Origin: Krasilnikovozyma curviuscula
Taxonomy: Eukaryota; Basidiomycota; Tremellomycetes; Cystofilobasidiales; Mrakiaceae
Reading direction: 5' to 3'
Length of the DNA: 38,181 nt
Assembly: GCA_014825775.1 (NCBI GenBank)
Contig: MVAQ01000215.1
Span: forward strand, 1 to 38,181
The notes beneath the pieces were generated by a model. It did not search any database and was not told the DNA's origin. It worked only from the letters and a program-made list of their open reading frames with translations. Shown here in pieces: positions 19,979-32,195 of this stretch. Within the stretch, counting starts at the first letter, position 1, and every line of letters begins with the position of its first letter. A program made the position numbers and the translations under genes.

Positions 19979-22414
19979 ATGAGTTCGAACCCACCCGCCA
20001 TGAGCATTGAAGATTGGAGGAGAAGCGCCAGATCAACCTCTGGCCCTGTGAGTCGTCCTCTAATTACTCGGCTGTGCGATGCTGTGAAGCTACTTTATGC
20101 TGACAGAGCTTGTGTCTCATCATCCTTTCCGCCCATTTGTGTGGCCTTCTTTTTGTTTATTGGTTTGGTTGTGCATTCAAACGAAATTCCTCTGCAGACC
20201 AGTACGCTGCCAAGTCTCCTCTCCAAGCTCTCCATCATACCTCCTCAAGAAAAGCTGCCTCTCCCAGACGACAGTGCTCTTGATACTCGTTCAGAAGATA
20301 GCGAAGTTGTGAGTCAATTCATTTTTTCTGTGCTCGAGGTCTCACAGTCCTCACAGCTCCTCTGGGAATGGTTCCCCACAGATCTCTCCAAGGCTAAATG
20401 CAGATCTTCACCTGATGGACCCTCAACGGACGAAGCCTCTTCCCTTACCGGCTGGAAGACAACCCCTACAACACACCCTAGATCCAGCAGTCGCTAGTAG
20501 TGGTAGTGGGGTCAGTCCGTCCATTCGATCAGAGGCCATGTCACTCTCCCGCTCCAACCCTCAATCTCCCTCACGCCGCGCAAGCATGGTGCAGCAGACA
20601 AACGGCATCCCTGTAGGCGGTGTCACCCGACTCACTATTGTACGAGCTCCAAGTCAATCTGAGGGCTCGTCCTCCTCCCACCACCGAAGAGGGTCCTCTG
20701 CAAGTGCCAGGGGGGGAAGTGGTTGTGATTCGCCACTGCTTGGCGGGTCGTCCTCGTTGCCTCAGACGCCCACATCCTTCAACTCTGGTGTTGGGAGACG
20801 ATCCTTCGCTCATAGTTTCACCAGTATCAATCCTTCACCAGTGTCAGCGGATGTCTCACCATCTGCGAGCAACTCGCACAGCCGACGCCGCTCTCAGACG
20901 CTCACGACCGCTGAAATTGTAGCCCTCGCAGAGAACCCGACCGCTGGTAGTGCTCTCGAATCACCAGCCTCAGTCACGAAAGAAGAGCTCGAGCCCGTTG
21001 AGTTCACAGAGATGGCCGACGAGGTCCTGTTACCGTTCGCGGACCGCCCTGAGGAGATCGACGAGCTGATGCAGTCGCCTGCCAACGCAGCCATTTTCAA
21101 ATTGCTCTCTTTCACTTTCCCAGCCTCTTCCTCCTCATCGACATCGGACGTGATGAACAAAGAGCCCGCCGAGTGGTCCCATCAAGACTTGCTCGCACAC
21201 CTCGCGCTGCCCAGGACCAAGTGCGGCGACAGCGAGTGGGTCAGCGTACTCCGCGCCGCCATTCAGGGTCGTGGTGAAGACGCACTGTGGGAAAGGGTGA
21301 AAGGCATGATTGGCTATGACGAAGAGGAGGAGAATGAGGAGTTTGGAGATGAGGAGTCTGGCCTCCTCACTGCACCTGCTGGACTCAGCGCGTATGACTA
21401 TCGAGCAGCTGGTTCTTTCTCAAGTAGGAGTGGACCACCTTCGTCATTCGGCGAAGCTGGTGAGGTGCTCGGTGCGGCAGGAAATGTGGGCGGCGCAATT
21501 GATTATGAGGAGTATGAGGGAGATTGGAAGGAGGATGACGGAGGAGTTACAGTTGAAGGCATTGTTGAACCTGATCCAGTAAGTATGATGTCACATTTGG
21601 TTTGAAGTTCGGCTCGAAGTCGTTCATCAAGCTAATCTATTATCGGATATAGGAACCTCAGCCTCTCTTCCTAGTAGATATGCCCATGTCACCTCCATCC
21701 CAAAGCTACCGTCTCGCACCTTCACAGTCTACCCATTCGATGCAGCTTCTCAACAACATGGATACTATCGGGGAGGGTGAAGAAGACACCTCTGAAGTTG
21801 CCACACCTGCCGCTGGGTTCTCACCCACTGTCGATCTCAATAAGCCTCTACCCATCATCACGTCCAGCTCACAGCCAGCAAAAACTGCTGACGCTGAACG
21901 AAGCTACACACTGAAACCCAACGACTCTTTCTCTAGTCTATTCACAAGCGTCTCGTCTACTGGCGCGACGGACGGCGATCAGACGCCTATCAACATCCGC
22001 GACGCAACCACTGGAGAAGAAACGGACTCTCCTCGTCCCTCAGCTTTTTCACCGTCTACCGCACCAGCAATGGAATCATCCCCTTCTACTACCAACGTGA
22101 AGCCTCGTTCCAAATCTTTTGTCGGCATCGCTATTGTCAAGGAGTCTCTTCCCACCGACATCAACTCCTTGACGAATGAGAGGCTCCGAAGAGGGTCATA
22201 CCACCACGGTAGTCATGGATCCAGCTTCGGATCGATGACGTCGTTGTCTTCCTTTGGTGGAAGGCTCGGCGGTGGTGGGAATAACGACAAGTGGAATCCT
22301 GCGACAGAGAGAGGTCCAGGATCGCCACTATTTCCATCTTCGTTCGCTGGTCTTAGCCTGAGCCCTACCCTGGCTCCGAAAGGAAGAACTTTTTCTTTCG
22401 CTCAGGGAGTTTGA
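19979..22414 (+). CDS. Unrecognised Ser-rich protein (712 aa)
   Basis: Not recognised. Four exons (19979-20047, 20198-20308, 20382-21578, 21653-22414) join in frame to 712 aa. The N-terminus is MSSNPPAMSIEDWRRSARST. The protein is mostly low-complexity Ser/Pro/Thr sequence with many RRxS-type sites (RRGSS, RRRS, RRGS), which suggests basophilic-kinase or 14-3-3 regulation. One segment looks folded: from about EFTEMADEVLLPFADRPEE through AEWSHQDLLAHLALP to ALWERVKGMIGYDEEEE, ending in an acidic run. A GRTFSFAQGV C-terminus closes it. There is no signal peptide, membrane segment or known catalytic motif. It is likely a cytosolic or nuclear adaptor or regulator; that is a guess from composition. 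The gene is convergent with the phosphatase gene. Confidence 0.8.
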
Positions 22415-22918
22415 GATGTGGGTTTCGTTTTCTTTTTTATGAGCGTAACCTCGATTGAAGTCGTCGTACTGCCTTTCGTTCTTTAGTCAACCTTTCGTCT
22501 CCCCCCCCCCCACCGTCTGATCCTGTTGAAGCCACTCTAAAAATGTAGCACTATAATGAATGTTTCAGCCTCTTGTTTTGTTTCGATAATCCTTCTATGT
22601 CGTGCCCTCGATGTTGGAGATGAGATGATATCATATACCGACATTGCATGTCTTCTTCCAACTTTCTTACCGTTGGACTCAAAATCTGTATTTATATAAC
22701 GAGTATCGATAGTATCTTCTCTCGAAACTGCTATGTCGCGGGAAAGTTGGAGATGGTATCCCCCGTCCCACTACTGCTTAGGGAACGCGCTGTGTCCCGG
22801 TTCGGACGTCACATACCACAGCTCGTTAGTATCTGTTTCGTGCTTTTCTGCCTTAACTATCTTCTAGACTTGAGTGATCTACTTGAGATATAAGTGTTCA
22901 GATCGTCTTTGCTAAACT
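22415..22918. other. Convergent intergenic region
   Basis: About 500 bp between two convergent genes. It contains a run of C (about 22501-22511) and several A/T-rich patches near 22540-22600 that may serve polyadenylation. No gene is seen. Confidence 0.5.
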
Positions 22919-24302
22919 CTACTCCTGCGCAGCTTCAGCCGTCGTCTTTCCCCCCAGAACCTCCTTGACCGTCTTTTTGCCCTCTACGATACTGGATACG
23001 ACCTCTGTACAGTCATCAAACGACTTGAACATGATGTGAGGAATTTCTGAAGACGAAGACAATAGGGTCAGCGACGAAGGCGGTAGCAGAAGCGCAGGAG
23101 GAGGTGTACTGTTCTTGATCACGTAGTCCTCCAAGTCATTCTCTCCACCTTTATCCTTGACAAATAGTACGTCAGCATGAGAAGCAGCCGAGAGATCTGA
23201 CACTCCATCTCCCATCTGAGCCAGAGTGCACAGAGGTGTAAAAGCACATACGAGATAAAAGTTAAATGTATTCAAATCTAGCGGAGGTCCACGGATGTCA
23301 ACTTACAAAGAAGATGGTTGGTGGGTTGGACAAGTCTCTATAAGGTAAAATTGCTTTACTCTTGTCATGGCCAAAATGACTGTGTACAGAAACCGTTTGA
23401 CAATGTCATCAGTGTCCGCGCTAGTACCCACAGCACAAATAGGAGGGAAGATCGCATACGAATCTGGATTTCTGAAGACGATTTCCCATTCGGTTCCTTT
23501 GCCTTCTGGATCAGTATACTTGACATCGTTCGAGATGATCTCGATCTCATTCGCTTCTTCTGGTGAGAGCAGGTTCGAGAGGACAGCGCGAATGAGCGGT
23601 TCCATTCCACTAAAAGCCCGTTGACTATTAGAATATTGTTAAGAAGAACCTAAATGAACGAAGAGGACTCACGAGGAGACAATAACAACGGGGACATCGT
23701 GTGCTTTAGCCCATTTATAAAATGCTTTGAACCCCGGATCGAGCTTGATGTTTTTCCTTAAGATCTCTTTGCATTCCTCAAATGGAACCTTAACAGACTC
23801 CATCATTTCCCTTCAGTCCCCACAGCAGTACTCGTCAATTACCAATGCTCAACAGAAAGAGTAGAGAGTAACGCGGTAGACATACCTGAAGTTCTCCTGG
23901 AATGACAATGAGCCATGCAAGACAGCGAGGTTCTGAGCTCGTCGTTTCTCTTTACCGTAACCCAGATCTAAGCAGAACCAGGGCCAGCGCAACACTGAGT
24001 TCACCTTTCTGTTTCTGTATCTACTGTAACGTGGGGATAAAATGCTGGCTTACTATCGGTGAGGTCTGAACGAAAGGGGTTGAAGATTAGCTCTGAGATT
24101 TAGGAATTTGATGGAGAGACTGACAATCGTTGGAATCCATCATCGTAATCGTTCCATCCCAATCAGAGAGAACCATGAACGGGCTCGAGGTGTGAAGGGG
24201 TGGGTAGGGTAGATCTGTCTCTCGAAGGGAAACAAGTAGAATCAGAGCACAACTCTAACTCAGGTAAAGTAAAGAGGGAGTAACGGAGCACTCACCAGGC
24301 AT
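22919..24302 (-). CDS. HAD-superfamily phosphatase, YNL010W/PYP1-like
   Basis: Mg2+-dependent phosphomonoesterase of the haloacid dehalogenase superfamily, closest by eye to yeast YNL010W (Pyp1, described as a polyol phosphatase) and related to phosphoserine phosphatase. Eight exons by my reading, ~310 aa. All four HAD motifs are visible: motif I D20-W-D22-G-T in VLSDWDGTITMMDSND, motif II as VSSG, the motif III Lys in GHDKSKA and motif IV in MGDGVSDLSAA. Between them are YLTDNLGYGKEKR and LDPGFKAFYKWAKAHDVPV, both typical of the family. The first exon encodes only MP plus one base; this start was chosen because the splice restores the frame into LPYPPLHTSSPFMVLSDWD. The C-terminus has an Ala/Gly/Lys tail. 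Soluble and cytosolic by lack of signals. Confidence 0.88.
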
Positions 24303-24567
24303 GTTGGGAGAAAAAAAGGAAATCTGGAAGGTGGTTCTTGACCGTTTAAAGCAACAGACAACGATGAAGTCATCCGCCTGAAAGGCAAGTATATTTTTCT
24401 ATCGCAAAACTCCTAGACGAAGCATCAAACCTGAATACAAACATGATATACCAAAGTTAAATTTGATACAAAAATAATTAGCCACGTGCCCATCGCTTCT
24501 GAGCGCAACCTTATCAGCCAAAACACCTCTTTGTTTCCAAATCATCACAGTCTCTAACCTGTGAGAA

Positions 24568-25792
24568 CTACTTCCGCTGTACCATATCCCACAGCTTCTC
24601 CTTCTTTCCTCCGTTCCACTCATCATAAGTGATCGCAAATAGCGCCCAATCACGACTCGGACCAGGGAACTTTCCGTCCCCTTCTCTACCCGGCCAACTC
24701 CCGATCTTTCCAGGAGGAAGCAGACGGGCTTGTTTAACGATGCCCTCGAAGTTCAGTCCAAGGCGAAGAGCCGCTTTGCGACTGGTGAAGCAACGTCAGC
24801 AGCAGACGCAGGCACCAATACATCGAAGGAAACAACGCACGAAGCTTGGTTCAAGGCGAAGGCTATCCATTGGATCCGGCGCATTCCGAAGCCACCGGAT
24901 GAAGGTAGAGAGAATGCTTGGTTAAGCATAAGCCACACAGAGTGAGTAAGGACGTGGGTGCGTTGAGAGGACGGGAATCTATGCGAACACATAGCAAAAA
25001 ATATGGGTCAGCGGTGTTTTTGTGACAGATTTATTAACAAATAAGAAGAGGACTGGTTGAAACTTTACATGATGACGTATCCAATCTCGCCTGTGAGGTT
25101 GGAAGGATCCATCTTGCCATAGGTGACTATCCCGCCGAGCTGTCCTGGCCAGTTGATCAAGTCGTCTTTGCGATCTTCGGGAGCTGGTTTAGTCTTGTCA
25201 AATATGGCGTATAGAATTGAGCTCTGAAAGGCCAACAATGGAAGAGATCGCTGTCAGTACGACGGGCAGCGGACAAAAGAAAGGAATGCGACGTTATACC
25301 GAAGAACTGCGTTCGTCTTCTTCAACCCAAGCGCAAGTATCTGAAACCGATTTCCAAGGGAGGTTGGGCATGTAATCGAAGAGATCCAAACGGTCCTTGA
25401 CCGCGTCGTAGGTTGCAGAAGCATATAGAGAGGGCTGAAGCGACGTTAAATCGTTCCAGGATTGTACCAGAAACACACAAAATATAGAGCAGAAAATACT
25501 GGCTAGTCAAAAAGGATATCAAGCCCGTCAAAATAGTAATTGTACTCACCACGAATGGACGTAACTCTACACCGATCCCATTTTGAGTCAGAGCCTTTAC
25601 TGGAAAAGCGAAGTTGAAGTCATAGTCCTCCAGTTTGGTATTTAGATGGACATTCTCAGGTAGAGGCTTTTCGGCTGGAGCTTTGAAGGTGTTCAGATAG
25701 GGGGTTTTGATTGACATTCCTCTCGATGCCGTTTCCCGAAGTGAGAGCAGCAGGCTGGGTCTACGAGAAGCAGAAGTGAAGCTGTTCAGCAT
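24568..25792 (-). CDS. GNAT-family N-acetyltransferase (RimJ/RimL type), possible mitochondrial form
   Basis: Acetyl-CoA-dependent acyltransferase; substrate unknown. Five exons (25792-25550, 25434-25300, 25223-25069, 24978-24841, 24781-24568) give 294 aa. GNAT blocks run from GVELRPFV through GGIVTYGKMDPSNLTGEIGYVII and RTHVLTHSVWLML to GMRRIQWIAFALNQASRKAA, then LRLGLNFEGIVKQA. The acetyl-CoA loop usually written Q/RxxGxG/A is only partly kept (QRTHVL). A second in-frame ATG at 25717 would give 269 aa beginning MSIKTPYL. The extra 25 residues of the longer form hold four Arg, many Ser/Leu and one acid, like a mitochondrial presequence. The gene is divergent from a second GNAT gene 375 bp away. 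Confidence 0.85.
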
Positions 25793-26166
25793 AAAAACTG
25801 AAAGAGGAGGAGGAGGAACTTACACGACGGGGTCGTAGGTCGTCGTTTCGTATGCCAGACCTGGCAGCCCGATGAGGCGGGGTGATTTATGCGACTTTGG
25901 CGCCTAAGTTTTCCTTGGAGATGACGAGCCGATACACGACCTTCCTATCTTAACAGTACACTTTCTCATTCAAAGCAGTTCAAATCTCATTCAAGCTGGC
26001 TGCCACGCCTTCTCGACAGAATGACTTGCATGGGAAACTTCGCTTAGAATCGAGCTCGGGTGTTTCTCATTGGAACACGCACAGATGGGAACCATTAAAA
26101 AAACCAGTGACTCGTTGGTCGAGTAAACTTGCGACCAGGACTGCTATCTTTTTAACATCTTAGGGG
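25793..26166. promoter_or_regulatory. Divergent promoter between two GNAT genes
   Basis: About 375 bp between opposite start codons. On the minus side GTAAGTTCC...TTTCAG (about 25800-25826) just before the start could be a small leader intron. No other gene is seen. Confidence 0.45.
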
Positions 26167-27008
26167 ATGCCTCTCACTACTCCTGATGCCTGGCGATCGT
26201 CAAGGTGAGTAATGGACAAGTGCTTCGGAACGCGTTTGTCCGCAGTTGTGTTGATTTTTTTGCGGTTTTCTTCCTCTATCCTACGGACTTGTTCTCCAGG
26301 TTGGTATACAGAGCTTTCAACGGTGAAGAGGATGCGAACCTGGTCAATCAATGGAGTCATTCTGATCCAGTAACATTCTCCCAGCTTTCCGCTGGGCCAA
26401 CGATGTTAGTTCGAACTGGCTACTATTACCCATCTAGAGTAACTGACTGGCTCGTCTATCGTCTATTTCTCTCTTCAGCTTCAAAACTAAGGAAGAAATC
26501 GCCAAATTCAAAGAACGTTTCAACCCAAAAGCCAAACTGTTCTAGTCGGTCTTTTTTCGTATGACCCTTCAACGACGGGTTCACTATCTCTGACCTCTTT
26601 GAACGCATCAGCTGTATGATCTGTCTGCCCTCCCAGTCTTCTCCGACTACAGCTGGTGTGCCGATAGGCTACCAGTCCCTCTCAACCGCGGAGCCCATCG
26701 TCCGCTCTTCCATGGTCTCCATCGTACTTTCGCCAGACTACCAGGCCAAAGGGTACGGCAGCGAAGCCGTCGGCTGGCTCCTTAAACAAGGGTTCGATAC
26801 GTTCGGCCTGCACAAGATTGAGCTCGGCGTGTTCGAGGACAATAAAGTCGCACAGAAGACATATGTGCGTCTAGGCTTCAAGGTGGATGGTGTGACGAGA
26901 GATTTTATCTTCAGAGAAGGGCTGTGGATAAATATGATCAATATGAGTATGCTGGAGAATGAGTGGCTGGAGGTGAAGGTTGCCTTGCAGGGCAAATCAT
27001 TTTTATAA
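26167..27008 (+). CDS. GNAT-family N-acetyltransferase
   Basis: Second acetyl-CoA-dependent transferase of the RimJ/RimL type; substrate unknown. Four exons (26167-26204, 26300-26404, 26479-26544, 26612-27008) join in frame to 201 aa. The N-terminus MPLTTPDAWRSSRLVYRAFN fits the family's first strand. The acetyl-CoA loop is well kept as Q-A-K-G-Y-G-S in IVLSPDYQAKGYGSEAVGWL. The last strands are FGLHKIELGVFEDNKVAQKTY and LGFKVDGVTRDF. There are no targeting signals. It is divergent from the other GNAT gene and convergent, with only 60 bp between stops, with the rhamnosidase gene. It is much shorter and only distantly similar to its neighbour, so a recent tandem duplication is unlikely. Confidence 0.88.
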
Positions 27009-27068
27009 AAAAGTAAGATCCCATAGATTCAATTTTAGAAGAGCTTCCGATCGTTATCTGTCGAGTGA

Positions 27069-29392
27069 TTACTCGAAGCCCATCTGTCTCAAGAGCAAAG
27101 AAGGAGTGCAACTCCAAGCGTGGCAGAACGAGTTTGAGTGCAAGTCGCCATACGGAGAGAATTGAGGGTCGGATGGTTTCCAGCCTTCAAAAAATGTTTC
27201 CGCACCGGCATCGACCATGGATCTACGAATAGAAGTGTCGCAATATGCAAATTAAGATTACAAGTGACGATTTTTGTGGAACAGAGAGATCACATTCTTA
27301 CCCCCAATATGTCAAGATGTGCTTCAGCGCCAAGTCCTCTCTTCCCGCGACGATGAAAGCTTCACACAGATAACTAATATAAACAAAAATAAGATTTAGC
27401 AAGACCGTCAATTTAAGAAAGAGTAGCTGTGAGAGGTACGAACTGGTGAACATAAGGGGTGTTTCCTTCCACTGCACCTTCAGTCTCATAAGCGACTCTC
27501 ATAGCTTCAGCAGCCTGCTCTTTATTCTCAGCCACACCAGCAATTACACTCCATGCGTTGGACGCCCAAGAGATTTGATCTGCGGGACCAGAAACGAAGG
27601 TTTTCTTCTCCTTCGAGAAGAACTTCTGTCGTGCGGCGAGGGTAAGCTCGTCCGCTAGGGAAGAGGCGGAGATAGAGGAAAGATTGCGGGAGGACATTTT
27701 CAGGGAAGGCGAGGGAAGAGAAAGGAGCTCCGAGAGGGAGATGAGGGAGCGGAGACCAAATATGATGACAGCGTTAAGCCCACATTGTCTGTCCAGGGCA
27801 TCTTGCCCTATAATCGCAGAAATACGTGTCAGGATCTACATTTAGATTCAAGATGAAGGATTGAAATCAAGAGATAAAGTGATCTTACAATCCAAGAAAT
27901 GCCACCCCTCACTCATATCTTCAGGAACGACGTAACACTCTCCAGGCTTGACCATGCCAGCATAGTACTCCACTTGACGGAGAGCAATTTCATAGAGATC
28001 CTTTCCAGTTTCTTTGTCTCCAGAGGCACGGACGTAGTCGAGGAGTGAGACAGTGAAGAGAATGCAATAGTCGACAATACAGGCACCGCCGAAGTGAGGC
28101 TATGAGATTGGTGATAGGTTGGTTTAGTTATTCGTTCAAGAGGAAAGATCAAAAGCGAAATATAATCTTACTGTTGGCTTCTCGTACACACAAGCGCACC
28201 TACCAAGCACAAAATATAAAACTCCTCTTGGTCAAAGGAACGCGGAGGCAGTAATGTAGAAGAGAGAACATACAGTCGACCAGCATCATCATATGGCATT
28301 GACGCAAAGAGGTACAAACATCTCTTCGCCAAATCGTAATCTTTGAAAGTGCTGTAAGAACAAAGCGCTTGAAGTCTGAGATCTCCCAACCTACGAGGAC
28401 GGCAGTGTCAGTTCGAGGCGATCGAGAGAGACAAAGAGAGAGAGAGAGAAATGTCTGGAGCTTGCAACTCACCAGAGCCTCATATCTCTTCTGGGTCCAT
28501 CCTCGTAAACCGTCTGCATGCACCCCCTGAGCGTCTGCAGCGCGACGGTGTCAATCTTGCGCAACCTCTTCTTCTCAGCTTCCGTAAGGGCAACCTTGGC
28601 ATTCTTGAACGAGAGCTCTGGTGGGTTGTGGATCGGGGCTGACGTCAGCGAATGAGCAATGCAGTTTGAGAACCTTAACAGCAAGCGGGTCAGTTGCACG
28701 GAAGGGATGCCCATAGGTGGAACAAGCAAGGAATTGAGGACTCACTTGACACCAAACTGGATGCTTGTATCGATCACTTGGATCTTGACGTATCTGTAGG
28801 CATAACGACGAGGAAGCTTGACGGATTGTGGGAGGAAATCGACACTAGAACACGGCGTGGGCGTTCTTTTCAGTTCCGCTTGATTGAATAACCTCAAGAC
28901 CGACGTAACTCACTTGATGATCTCTTCTGGCAGCCACGATGAACTGAGCCATCCCTTGTAGCCATCAAAGCTATCACCAACGTCACTGAGAACCTCACCA
29001 AAGACCTACGACAAAGATTCATGGAGCCAAAGTCAGCTGCTGGCCTTGCCCCACCCAGCCACGAAAGAAATGACTTCTTGACTTACCAATCTCAGTCTAG
29101 CTGGAGCGTCAGCAGGCTGGATATTCTTACTGATTCCAACGATATCGAACGACCAGTGTCCGACACGGTGGCTTCCATAATCCAGGATACATTGGTCGCC
29201 TTTGTTCATAGGTGGGAGGTCCTCAATCTGACCTGCTGGCTCAGCTCTCCATCCTAATGCAGCTGAAGAATCAGCATGTACCGTGATGAGTCCGATAGGC
29301 TTCTGCTCTGTTGACGAGAGAACAGGTTTCAAGGCTTCAGCGATCCCCAAGAGACGCTCGTCGTGAGCTGGTTCGACAGTTGGATCTGGCAT
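27069..29392 (-). CDS. GH78-like alpha-L-rhamnosidase (six-hairpin glycosidase)
   Basis: Probable glycoside hydrolase that removes terminal alpha-L-rhamnose from plant or microbial glycosides. About ten exons, ~545 aa. An N-terminal beta-sandwich-like part (from MPDPTVEPAHDERLLGIAEA to about residue 165) precedes the (alpha/alpha)6 barrel. Barrel blocks in order: DGPRRDMRLWLGDLRLQAL, which carries the expected acidic/basic cluster, then KPTPHFGGACIVDYCILF, GWHFLDWQDALDRQCGLNAV, NTPYVHHYLCEAFI, LTYWGSMVDAGAETFFEGW and NSFCHAWSCTPSLLL at the end. No secretion signal is seen, so the enzyme may be intracellular and need sugar import. This is shorter than bacterial GH78 enzymes, which carry extra domains. 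It is followed on the same strand by the MFS gene (271 bp upstream), a possible partner. Confidence 0.85.
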
Positions 29393-29663
29393 GTTTATTT
29401 GGGAATTGGTTGAAAGTTGGTAGAATGTGTTTAATTTCGTTGGAGTTCAAATGAAACGAGAAAAAGCAAGTCGGTGAATTTCAGTCAATAGCGGGAGAAC
29501 TCAAAACTCTAACGCTGCTTCTACCGCGCAAAAAAGTGACGGGCGAGATGTGGCTTTCAAGAGGAGATGCGCATCGTCTTCAGATAAGAAGCTCTAGATC
29601 ATCGGGGATGATGAAAATACAAGAAACAGCAATGACAAAACAGGGCTTCTCGTTCTCAAGTTC

Positions 29664-31945
29664 TCAACGCGACAGCCTTAACAGCTCTGAGCTCGAAGTC
29701 CACCGTCTCATCGCTTTACCCTTCCAGATGAACACAAATGTTGCAATGTACATCACGTAAAGAGGGATTCCCATGTAGATGAGCGTCTTCAGGGTTCCGA
29801 TCTCCAAGATCGTGGTGTTTAAGAATTCACCTGCACCACATATGAAAACGCAATCAGTTGACGACCAGACTTGAGTGAGCTGTAGTAAGTACTCACCAGC
29901 ACCAAAGGTCCACAGGTTCTTGAAGATAGTCATACAGAAAGAAATTTCACCGGCATAGAGTTTATAGCTAATGGAAATTACACCAGTATCATCAGTCCCA
30001 ATAAAGTTGCTTTTGAAAATAAAGAGACATTGCTTACGTGTCGATAGTATAAGAGCACGAGATGACGACTGGAAATGCACTCCCGAACGCCTGAACTCCC
30101 GCGCCCAGGACAAGTGGAATAGCCCAGTGCCAGCCGTGCGAGACACCGACGGCGTAGATCACCAGTCCAAAAATGGTGATAGCTCCTCCTGGGATTATCA
30201 ACCATAGTCTCATTTCAGGCTCACGGATTCCTAGTGTAAACATGTGATCAGAGTCAGTCCACATGGAATGTTGGGCATCAAGGCAAAAAATGCATGTGAG
30301 ACTCGAGACGCACCCCCATTTTGTCTGGTTCTCCTCGCCAAGTCCCAGTCTGACAAAGGACCCACAACGAGGAAACCAATGAGTTGACCAATGATTCCTG
30401 GAAGAGCAGTTAAACCGATTCCACCAGCGCCCTAATGTCAACAACAGGCGATAAATAAGAATGGCAATCAAGATGGTATCAGCGCACAATTGGACGGCCA
30501 GTCTAATACAATGTTGCTACTCACGAAATTGTATGGTGGGGCACCCCAGACTTGAGAAGCAACGTAGCCAATACCAGAGACTTGTCCACCATATGCCATC
30601 CTGTAGGAACGAGAACGGCGATAAGCTCGATGAAATTGGGTTCTCTAAACAGGCATTAGGAGAAGAAACTCACCACCATAAGGCGACGAACCAAGTGGCA
30701 GGAAACTGGAGCACTCTAAATACCATAAACATCTCCTTGATGATGTTGTATTCTTTATCTCTTGGAGGCAAGACCCCCCATCTCTGTGCGGCCGAAGGGG
30801 CACCTGTGCCGACGATAGCCATCACTTTAGACTCTGAGGGAATCATTTCGACATCGGATGGGTTCTTCTCATCTTGAACTGGAGTTGCTAGGGCAGCATT
30901 GTTGGACGTAGAATGGTGGTGAAGCTTCGGAACCCCTTTGGCGTTCTCTGGGTCTCTTCTCCATTTAGCTATTGACAAATTAGGAACAACGTAAGCGTGA
31001 AATTGCTTTTCACAGATAGATCAGAAGGGAAGACTCACTCTCCGGAAAGAAGAAAATTAGCCAGATTTGACTGAACGCGATCATCGCCATGGCAAACCAG
31101 AAGAATGGCTTCCAGCCAACATTGTATTCCACAAATGCTCCGGAGATGGGTGAAGAGATGGAGGTTGCGGTACAGATGATGAGGAACGAAAGACCATGGT
31201 AAAATCCTCTTTCATGGGTGAAGAACAGGCTGTAAAGTTTTAATATTATTCTTAGTTAACAAAGAAAGCTCAAGTTCATTTAGCATGTGGGAATACTCAC
31301 TCCGCAATATTGTATGGACCAATAATTTCCAGAGCAGCACTCCCAATCCCAAGAAGTAGTCTTGATCCAAACAAAGACGAGTAGTTTTTGGAGAGAGGGA
31401 ACCAGATGGATGCGACCAACGTGAGGAAATTTGATATGATCAGCATAGGACGTCTGCCATACATCATCGAATAAGGGATCTTTGAAAAAATAAACGAAGT
31501 GCGATGCAAGAGTCAAGTCAATGAAAGGGAGCAAAAACAAATCGCCGTTGGAGTAAAGCACTTACAAAGATAAAGTTGGCAAGACCCAAGACGAGGACTA
31601 ACCACGATGTCAAAGCGCTGACTTGTGGCACTGTAACTCCATATTCAGTGATGAGGGCAACATAGAGGGTTGGAATGGCTCCCTATAAAGAAGCGCGAGA
31701 GACCGGTGAGTCCGGGCTCCGGTGTGCGCCGATGGAGACAGGCGCAGACTTACAATTGGGAAAGTGGTGGTGAAGACAAACAGCTGGGCAGAGACAAAAG
31801 TCAGAACTTTCCAGCCTTTGGACCAATTGAGAGGATCTGTTGGGTCGCTGGAAGGCATCGGATAGTGGACATGTTCCTCTTTGCCGGATTGGTCGATGGC
31901 TTCAGTTCCGACAGGGAAGTCGAAAGTGAACTCTGTTGTTTCCAT
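29664..31945 (-). CDS. MFS transporter (12-helix, DHA1-like)
   Basis: Plasma-membrane transporter of the major facilitator superfamily; substrate unknown. Multi-exon, ~530 aa. A hydrophilic N-terminus with the fungal DPTDPLNWSKGWK motif precedes the first helix. The MFS loop 2-3 signature is MMYGRRPML. Six helices are followed by a long charged central loop (KWRRDPENAKG to PPRDKEYN) and a second set of six helices ending in AMRRWTSSSELL. The 66-nt intron 29831-29896 lacks a stop and keeps frame; the spliced form FGAGEFLNTT fits better. A TATA-like TTATTATATAG reads on the other strand about 65 bp before the start. It is divergent from the amidase, which suggests uptake of that enzyme's substrate (inference). 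Confidence 0.9.
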
Positions 31946-32195
31946 GCTGAAGTTTCAGCCAGGACTAATTACTAGTGTTCACTGGAAATCGATACAGTGT
32001 TCTGCTTTATTATATAGGGACAAGTGAGTTTCGCTATCTACCACCGCGAACGTCCGGGTAGATAAGGGAAGCGCTTAGCCTCTGAAAAATGGGAAAGAGA
32101 TAACAAAACGTCAGAATATCAAAGAGCCCCTCATAGAAAGCACACATTCATTCTTCTTCTCTGTCGAGGGAAAAATCGTACCGTGATTTCACTAA
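31946..32195. promoter_or_regulatory. Divergent promoter between MFS transporter and amidase
   Basis: Only 250 bp separate the start codons. A TATA-like element (TTATTATATAG at 32007-32017, reading CTATATAATAA on the minus strand) is well placed for the MFS gene. Shared control of both genes is likely from the arrangement. Confidence 0.6.

Noticed and set aside
20571..21582. Alternative frames within the Ser-rich 712-aa gene
   Set aside because: Shadows produced by biased codons; the chosen frame alone joins all four exons.
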